From: Deferribacteraceae bacterium
GTDB lineage: Bacteria; Chrysiogenota; Deferribacteres; Deferribacterales; JAISNW01
Assembly: GCA_031276055.1 (NCBI GenBank)
Contig: JAISNW010000211.1
Location: 1-20,488 of the forward strand
Reading direction: 5' to 3'
DNA length: 20,488 nt
Part shown: positions 16,074-20,488 of the stretch, one piece after another
Position numbering within the stretch: the stretch's first letter is position 1
How the letters are laid out: the number at the start of each line of letters is the position of its first letter
Notes under the pieces: generated by a model
Told to the model about the DNA's origin: nothing
Database searches by the model: none
The model's input: only the letters and a program-made list of their open reading frames with translations
Translations under genes and position numbers: made by a program

Positions 16074-17179
16074 TGGATATTGAGCTCTTAAATACAGCTA
16101 TGGAGGCTTTCAACTCCGCAGCCTCCAACCTTCAAACTTCCTATGACGCCTTAAAAGAAGAGACTAAGCGCCTTAGAGACGAGGTGGAGTTAAAGAATGT
16201 TGAGCTCTCGTATTTTTCCAACCTCCTTGAGAGCGTGTTGAATAACACCCCTTCGGCTATCCTAGTGGTAAATGAAAGGGCGGAGTTTGCTGTAAAAAAC
16301 AGCGCGGCGGATGCCCTTTTAGCAGATATGGGAGAGAAGGCGTTGAAAGATATGCTTGCAGGTTCGCTGCATCAGGGGCTCTTTGAGTATAATGCAGACG
16401 GCGGCAGATATTACCGTATAAACGCGGGAGAGCTGCATTCAGACGGATTAAATGGGGTGGTGTATGTAGTGGATGATATCACCCTCTTAAAAAAATTTGA
16501 ATTAGAGAGGCAGAGAGGGATCCAGCTTCAGTTGATGGGAGAGATGGCTGCCAACATTGCCCATGAAATACGCAATCCACTAGGTTCAATAGAGCTTTTC
16601 GCCTCTTTGCTGGAGAGAGACCTTCAATCATCCGCCCCTTCCGCTGTAAAGATGACATCTAATATAGTTCAAGCCGTTAGAACCTTAAACAGCATAATAT
16701 CCAACACCCTCTTATTCACAAAAGAGATAAATGTTAATAAAGAGGAGTTTATCCTTGCAGATATAGTTGATGAGGCTGTATTATACCTCCAGCCGCTCTT
16801 AATGAAAAAAGACGTCGCCGTCTTGAACCGCCTTGAGGAAACTCATAAAGTTTTTTGTGAAAGGGGGCTCTTCTATCAGGTGGTGATGAATATACTCCAT
16901 AACGCCATCGATGCCGTGCCTGATAAAGGCGGCGAGGTGGAGATTACATCTGAAATGGGGGCGTTTCAAAGATACCCGTTGAAGCTCTCCATCACCGATA
17001 ACGGCTGCGGGATCGCCCCCGCCATGCAAGATAAGCTCTTTATCCCCTTTCAAACCACAAAGACAAAGGGGGCCGGTCTAGGTTTATCTATAGCGTATAA
17101 GATTGTAAAGGCGCACGGCGGAGATATTATTGTTGATTCAGACGGAACAAGTTATACAAGGTTTACGGTTATTCTCTGA
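16073..17179 (+). CDS. Cytoplasmic PAS-containing sensor histidine kinase (FlrB/FlgS/NtrB-like)
   Basis: I chose the ATG at 16073, which overlaps the TPR gene stop as TGATG, exactly as at the next junction; an in-frame ATG at 16049 would add 8 residues. The 368-residue protein has no membrane segment. It shows an N-terminal coiled coil (about 10-50), a PAS domain (about 51-140), a dimerisation and phosphoacceptor helix with H164 in AHEIRNPLG, and a HATPase domain. In the HATPase domain the N-box is NILHNAID (N273, N277), G1 is DNGCG (309-313) and G2 is GAGLGL (333-338). It should autophosphorylate on H164 and pass the phosphate to the response regulator encoded next. Architecture and partner resemble FlrB/FleS and FlgS flagellar kinases, but other NtrB-like roles are possible. 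Confidence 0.9.
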   Translation: MDIELLNTAMEAFNSAASNLQTSYDALKEETKRLRDEVELKNVELSYFSNLLESVLNNTPSAILVVNERAEFAVKNSAADALLADMGEKALKDMLAGSLHQGLFEYNADGGRYYRINAGELHSDGLNGVVYVVDDITLLKKFELERQRGIQLQLMGEMAANIAHEIRNPLGSIELFASLLERDLQSSAPSAVKMTSNIVQAVRTLNSIISNTLLFTKEINVNKEEFILADIVDEAVLYLQPLLMKKDVAVLNRLEETHKVFCERGLFYQVVMNILHNAIDAVPDKGGEVEITSEMGAFQRYPLKLSITDNGCGIAPAMQDKLFIPFQTTKTKGAGLGLSIAYKIVKAHGGDIIVDSDGTSYTRFTVIL

Positions 17180-18573
17180 TGAAAAAGATTCTGATAGTTG
17201 ATGATGATGATAATATGCGGGAGGCGGTAAAAGAGACTATCCTTCGCATGAATATAGCAGAAGCCGCGACCGCAGCCGGCGGCAGGGAAGGCTACTCAAA
17301 AGCGATCTCTGATAATTTTGACCTTATAATCTCTGATATAAGGATGCCTGATATAGACGGTTTAAGTATGTTGGAGATGCTCAAAGTTACAGGGATAGAT
17401 GTGCCGATCTGCTTTATCACGGCGTTCGGTTCAGTCACCGGTGCGGTGGATGCCCTAAAGTTAGGCGCTTATGATTATATATTAAAACCTTTCCCCCCTG
17501 AAGCGATAGAAGAGCTCGTTTTACGCACCTTTGAACTTAAAAAGTTAGGCAAGGCCGCCCCTCTCTACCAGAAAAGGAGCACTATCTACAAGAGTGCATA
17601 TATGGCGCACCTTTTCAGCATTGCGCGGGAGGTGGCGCAAAGCGACGCCACCGTTCTTATAACAGGCGAATCAGGCACAGGTAAAGAGGTGTTGGCGCGT
17701 TTTATTCATGAAAACAGCAAACGTTCCACAGCTAACTTTGTAGCCGTCAACTGCGCCGCTATCCCAGACACCCTCCTTGAGAGCGAACTCTTCGGCTATG
17801 AGAAAGGGGCGTTTACAGGCGCCAGCGGGCGCAAACTAGGGAAATTTGAGACTGCAGCAGGGGGGGTGCTCCTCCTTGACGAGTTAGGGGAGATCCCCCT
17901 TCACCTGCAGCCTAAACTCTTACGGGTTATACAAGAGAAAGAGGTTGAGAGGTTGGGGGGAGAAAAGCCGAAAAAGGTTGATGTGCGCATCCTTGCCACC
18001 ACAAACCGAGATCTAAAAGAGATGGTGGAAGAAGGCAGCTTCAGGCAAGATTTATATTACCGTCTAAATGTTATCAGCTTGGAACTTCCACCCCTTAGAC
18101 AGAGGAAAGAAGATCTCCCTGAACTTGTGAATTTCTTTGTAGAGAGGTATTCAGAGATAAACCACCGCCCAAAAAAACCGGTCTCTAAAGACGCCTTAAA
18201 GGCGCTTTCAGACTTTAACTGGCCCGGTAACGTTAGGGAGCTGGAGCATACTATAGAACGTGCTGTAGTGCTCTCTAAAGGGAGGCAGATTGAGGAGGGG
18301 GATCTCTTTCTGCACGGGATAACAGTAAAATCGTTTCAAGAGAGGGTGGATAGTCAAGATGAAACTCTTGAACCATCTGAAACTGCAACGCAATCGGACG
18401 GGGCGGCGTCTATTGCAACTATTGCAGATATGGAGAGGCAGTTGATATTAAAGACATTAAAGCAGGTCTCTTACAACCGCACCAAAGCTGCGGAGCTCTT
18501 AGGGATAACAGTTAGAACCCTTCGCAATAAGATGAATGAATACCGCGACCTCGGCATCGATATGGAAGAGTGA
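17179..18573 (+). CDS. Sigma54-dependent response regulator (FlrC/FlgR/NtrC family)
   Basis: The 464-residue protein starts within the kinase stop codon (TGATG). Its receiver domain (1-120) has the acidic pocket D8-D10, phosphoacceptor D53, T81 and K103. The AAA+ domain has Walker A GESGTGKE (163-170), the sigma54-contacting GAFTGA loop (210-215), Walker B LLLDE (231-235) and the arginine region FRQDLYYRLNV. A Fis-type helix-turn-helix closes the protein (about 425-460, with NRTKAAELLGITVRTLRNKMNEY). It activates RNA polymerase carrying sigma54 after phosphorylation by the adjacent kinase. The GITVRTLRNKMNEY ending is close to what I recall for FlrC/FlgR flagellar regulators. I saw no convincing GG-N10-GC sigma54 promoter in the intergenic regions here, so its targets are likely elsewhere. 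Confidence 0.93.
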   Translation: MKKILIVDDDDNMREAVKETILRMNIAEAATAAGGREGYSKAISDNFDLIISDIRMPDIDGLSMLEMLKVTGIDVPICFITAFGSVTGAVDALKLGAYDYILKPFPPEAIEELVLRTFELKKLGKAAPLYQKRSTIYKSAYMAHLFSIAREVAQSDATVLITGESGTGKEVLARFIHENSKRSTANFVAVNCAAIPDTLLESELFGYEKGAFTGASGRKLGKFETAAGGVLLLDELGEIPLHLQPKLLRVIQEKEVERLGGEKPKKVDVRILATTNRDLKEMVEEGSFRQDLYYRLNVISLELPPLRQRKEDLPELVNFFVERYSEINHRPKKPVSKDALKALSDFNWPGNVRELEHTIERAVVLSKGRQIEEGDLFLHGITVKSFQERVDSQDETLEPSETATQSDGAASIATIADMERQLILKTLKQVSYNRTKAAELLGITVRTLRNKMNEYRDLGIDMEE

Positions 18574-18589
18574 GATTAACTATCAAAAT

Positions 18590-18628
18590 TGTAAAGGATG
18601 CTCTCCAAAAGTATTATAATCCTTTACA
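18590..18628 (+). repeat. 10-bp inverted repeat between the regulator and porin genes
   Basis: TGTAAAGGAT (18590-18599) and ATCCTTTACA (18619-18628) are perfect inverted copies around a 19-base spacer that contains TATTATAAT. No T tract follows directly, although an AT-rich run does. It could be a weak terminator for the upstream operon or a protein-binding site ahead of the porin promoter. Confidence 0.5.
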
Positions 18629-18668
18629 TGCTTTATATATATTTTACTAAAAGATTACAAAAATTACT

Positions 18669-18697
18669 TTGACACAAAAAATCTTTCACATTATTAT
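18669..18697 (+). promoter_or_regulatory. Strong sigma70-type promoter for the porin gene
   Basis: A consensus -35 TTGACA (18669-18674), a 17-bp spacer and TATTAT (18692-18697) predict transcription from about 18704. GGAGA (18717-18721) then lies 7 bases before the ATG at 18729. This fits a highly expressed outer-membrane protein. Confidence 0.8.
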
Positions 18698-18728
18698 TGC
18701 AGTATATTTTTTACATGGAGAAATCAGT

Positions 18729-19943
18729 ATGAAAAAGTTACTTTTTATTGCGCTCTTCCTCTCTTTTGGTTTCAGCGCCTTCGCCCTCACCTTTGATGCG
18801 GGAGGCGGCACAATCAACGCGTATTCCAGCCTCCGTCTCTTCTGGCAGTATCAGAATATCGATATCGATAGAGATGCTGCCACCGCAGTAGACTACAACC
18901 GCGGCTCGCTGCCTATCGGTGCACAGTCCAACTCACGTCTCGGCTTTACCTTCGCTAAAGACAACTACGGCGCTCAGATTGAATTCGGCTTAAACCTTGT
19001 GGATGAGGGGAGTACCCTTCGTTTAGCAAACTTTAACTACGGCTTTACAGGGATAGGCAAATTTACCGTTGGTCTTCAACCCTCCCTTACTGGAACGGAC
19101 AGCTTCTTTAGCCAGAAACTTAACTCCAATGTAAGAGGCGGCGATGACGGCGCATCTGGGATCGGCGGCTTAGCCACAGAGCGGCATGCGGCGATCACTT
19201 TTTCACTAGAAAAGAATCTGGCTTCTATCCAACTTATCCCAACCGCACTTTATACAAACGCTATTGATGCTGCAGGCACCAACGCCGCATATTCTAATAC
19301 TTCCAACCAACAGCTTATTCCGATAATCTCACTCGGCTTTGACGGCTCTAAAGCTCTGGAAGTGCCTGTAAGAGTTGGGCTTACCTACGCTAACTTTACA
19401 GGAGTGGCTGATAACGCTACTAACCCTAAGGATGAAGAAACCTTTGATGTATCCGCTTTTATAGTCTCAGCGGTGGGCAACCCTACTTTCGGTCCTCTAA
19501 CTGTTACTCTGGCAGGCTTTTACTCTTATAACGGCAATGTATTCGGCGAAGTGAAAGGTTGGGACGGTGGTTCATGGGGATCAGGTCTCAATGGTTCAGT
19601 TGGAGCAATAACAGGTTTCCAAAACAACGGCAAAGCGGGTGAAATCCGTGACATCAGAGCTTTCGGTGCAGCCGCTGAAGTTAAGTTCAAAGCGAGCGAT
19701 ACTATCACAGCGGTGCTTGGCGGCGGTTTTCAACAGTTCTCTTATGATAAGCACCAGATCGCTGACGAAGATATTGCCAACTTCGGAATCTATGCCAACT
19801 CTACCATTAAGCTGGGGAGTGTATTTTCCATCACCCCAGAGATTGACTACTTGAGCTTGGAAAGCACAGCGAATAATACCGCCAAAGGCACAGACAAACT
19901 CTCTGCAATCATTGTAGGAGCGCAGTTAAGGCTAGATATTTAA
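18729..19943 (+). CDS. Outer-membrane beta-barrel porin
   Basis: The start at 18729 is set by GGAGA 7 bases upstream and by the promoter; the frame is open for a further 60 bp, but those codons overlap the promoter. The 404-residue product begins with a clear signal peptide (MKKLLFIALFLSFGFSAFA, cut expected before LTFDAGG). The mature part is rich in Gly, Asn, Thr and aromatic residues with alternating hydrophobic strands, such as GAQIEFGLNL, GKFTVGLQPS and VRVGLTYANF. It ends in GAQLRLDI. This is typical of general porins forming trimeric diffusion channels. The final residue is Ile rather than the usual Phe or Trp, though hydrophobic ends do occur. Substrate specificity cannot be read from sequence. 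The gene is monocistronic, with hairpins following it. Confidence 0.85.
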   Translation: MKKLLFIALFLSFGFSAFALTFDAGGGTINAYSSLRLFWQYQNIDIDRDAATAVDYNRGSLPIGAQSNSRLGFTFAKDNYGAQIEFGLNLVDEGSTLRLANFNYGFTGIGKFTVGLQPSLTGTDSFFSQKLNSNVRGGDDGASGIGGLATERHAAITFSLEKNLASIQLIPTALYTNAIDAAGTNAAYSNTSNQQLIPIISLGFDGSKALEVPVRVGLTYANFTGVADNATNPKDEETFDVSAFIVSAVGNPTFGPLTVTLAGFYSYNGNVFGEVKGWDGGSWGSGLNGSVGAITGFQNNGKAGEIRDIRAFGAAAEVKFKASDTITAVLGGGFQQFSYDKHQIADEDIANFGIYANSTIKLGSVFSITPEIDYLSLESTANNTAKGTDKLSAIIVGAQLRLDI

Positions 19944-19984
19944 CCAACCAATTTTCCCAAAAATCGGACGGTTTTCCACACATA

Positions 19985-20006
19985 AAGGGGGCTTAAAAGC
20001 CCCCTT
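19985..20006 (+). terminator. Terminator-like hairpin after the porin gene
   Basis: AAGGGGGCTT and AAGCCCCCTT form a perfect inverted repeat separated by two bases, 41 bp after the porin stop. The stem is strong but only a short TT and no U tract follows, so it may stop transcription weakly or mainly protect the mRNA 3' end. It is nearly symmetric and could act for either strand. Confidence 0.65.
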
Positions 20007-20031
20007 CTGTGATTCCCCTTTATCCTAGCGC

Positions 20032-20049
20032 CTTTTGCGTTAGCAAAAG
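20032..20049 (+). repeat. 7-bp stem-loop in the region after the porin
   Basis: CTTTTGC (20032-20038) and GCAAAAG (20043-20049) pair around the loop GTTA. CCCCT (20015-20019) and AGGGG (20067-20071) could pair outside it, so the two together may make a small folded RNA domain just before the long palindrome. Confidence 0.5.
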
Positions 20050-20077
20050 AGCAAGGTTTTAAGTGCAGGGGTGGATG

Positions 20078-20111
20078 TCTTCTGATTGTGTGCTAGCACA
20101 CAATCAGAAGA
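20078..20111. repeat. Perfect 34-bp loopless palindrome
   Basis: The left half is TCTTCTGATTGTGTGCT and the right half is its exact reverse complement, with no spacer between them. There are no mismatches over 17 base pairs. It lies in a non-coding stretch between the porin and a decayed transposase-like gene. A loopless perfect palindrome is unlike an ordinary terminator. It could be two abutted terminal inverted repeats, a dispersed palindromic repeat, or a large protein-binding site. Confidence 0.9.
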
Positions 20112-20114
20112 AAT

Positions 20115-20194
20115 GCGGACGGGGTAGTCTAAATCGCAAGCCGTAATTACGCGACCGCTGAAAATAAATTAGCGGGGTAATTAACCCCCTTTTT
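20115..20194 (+). other. Candidate structured RNA with competing stems ending in a terminator
   Basis: Several short stems share arms. GCGG (20115-20118) can pair with CCGC (20155-20158) next to a TCGC/GCGA stem (20134-20137 and 20151-20154). CCGCT (20155-20159) can instead pair with AGCGG (20171-20175). That second pairing would block the terminator stem that begins at 20174. The layout looks like attenuation or a folded small RNA. I cannot match it to a known RNA family, and no + strand gene follows within the window. Confidence 0.3.
20174..20194 (+). terminator. Rho-independent terminator
   Basis: GGGGT (20174-20178) and ACCCC (20184-20188) form a short GC stem around AATTA and are followed by CTTTTT. 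This is a classical + strand terminator, but there is no recognised gene between it and the porin hairpin 170 bp upstream. That suggests either a second stop for porin read-through or the end of a small RNA. Confidence 0.6.
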
Positions 20195-20240
20195 GCTCAT
20201 GGTGTGAAAGGTAAAAGGATTACAAGCGGAGTTTTTAATC

Positions 20241-20488
20241 CTATCTATCCTTTAGAGCCTCTATCTCGGATATGCTAAGCTCTGTTATTTCTGGAATTAG
20301 GGATATATCAAACCCTTTTTTTAGCATTGCTCTAGCAGTATTCAGCTCTGCCTTTGATCTCTCCTTCAGCCCTTGAGACTATCATGCTGTGATCCCAATC
20401 GCCTAAAAACTTTCTGCGTGAACGAAATTTAGCCCGCTCATGCTCATCTTGGCTTATATGAACCAATACCTCATTAGCCATCTTTATC
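20241..20488 (-). pseudogene. Frameshifted C-terminal remnant of an Rpn-type (PD-(D/E)XK) transposase/nuclease
   Basis: On the - strand from the right edge, the frame reads MANEVLVHISQDEHERAKF, then RSRRKFLGDWDHSMIVSRAE and GEIKGRAE before a stop. A different frame continues the family pattern as LNTARAMLKKGFD, then ISLIPEITELSISEIEALK, ending at 20241. The switch between frames lies at about 20340-20360, so a single-base change has broken the gene. The two pieces together match the usual C-terminus of Rpn/PDDEXK family transposases, which end in a basic helical linker and a small LSxxEI motif. The N-terminal nuclease domain would lie beyond the window. It is a decayed or phase-variable mobile-type gene; a sequencing error would also explain the shift. 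Confidence 0.75.

Noticed and set aside
18574..18728. Sigma54 (GG-N10-GC) promoter ahead of the porin, suggested by the adjacent sigma54 activator
   Set aside because: No such spaced pair in good context is present. The gap instead holds a clear TTGACA-17-TATTAT promoter.
20115..20175. A tRNA-like or tmRNA 3' end reading of the stems in this interval
   Set aside because: There is no TTCRA T-arm, no acceptor stem of 7 bp and no CCA-compatible end.
1..20488. CRISPR array, tRNA or rRNA genes, prophage or integrase
   Set aside because: I saw no regularly spaced direct repeats, no tRNA T-arm with matching acceptor stem, no rRNA signature and no integrase motifs anywhere in the window.

Overview
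The window reads as a piece of chromosome from a motile, Gram-negative-type bacterium of moderate GC content. It encodes a predicted outer-membrane porin, a periplasmic TPR protein, CheR, an NtrC-class activator and a cytoplasmic kinase of the kind that controls flagellar genes. The gene order and protein style make me think of Deferribacterota or a neighbouring phylum. That assignment is recognition-based inference; there is no rRNA here to test it. Almost every gene is on the + strand and tightly packed.

Region 1 (1-4533) is a signalling and motility block. It holds the C-terminal part of a PAS-PP2C (SpoIIE/RsbU-type) phosphatase that is cut by the left edge, a SpoIIAA/RsbV-like STAS protein, a STAS protein fused to a long HEAT-repeat array, a CheR methyltransferase, a small charged protein, and a membrane-anchored DUF2802-like coiled-coil protein. 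The spacing (19, 1, 1, 3 and 9 bp) suggests one operon. The phosphatase and the two STAS proteins look like parts of a partner-switching circuit, here placed beside chemotaxis and flagellar functions. The cognate anti-sigma-type kinase is not in the window.

Region 2 (4534-10082) is the conserved translation/transcription cluster rimP-nusA-infB-rbfA, preceded by a leader with a hairpin right before rimP. The usual truB partner does not follow. Instead there is a roughly 300-bp gap with a possible 50-residue acyl-carrier-protein-like ORF and a well-formed sigma70-type promoter.

Region 3 (10326-18573) carries a type IV prepilin-like protein, a long-form RecG helicase, a secreted TPR protein with its own promoter, and a histidine kinase/sigma54-activator pair. 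The TPR-kinase and kinase-regulator junctions both have the stop and start overlapping as TGATG, which suggests translational coupling. The pair resembles FlrB/FlrC or FlgS/FlgR.

Region 4 (18574-20488) has a strongly promoted porin gene with a good Shine-Dalgarno, then a terminator-like hairpin. A gene-poor 300-bp stretch follows, dense in inverted repeats, including a perfect 34-bp loopless palindrome and a set of mutually exclusive stems ending in a classical terminator. The window ends in a frameshifted remnant of an Rpn-type (PD-(D/E)XK) transposase/nuclease on the - strand. This last part is the accessory-looking piece of the window and holds its least explained sequence.
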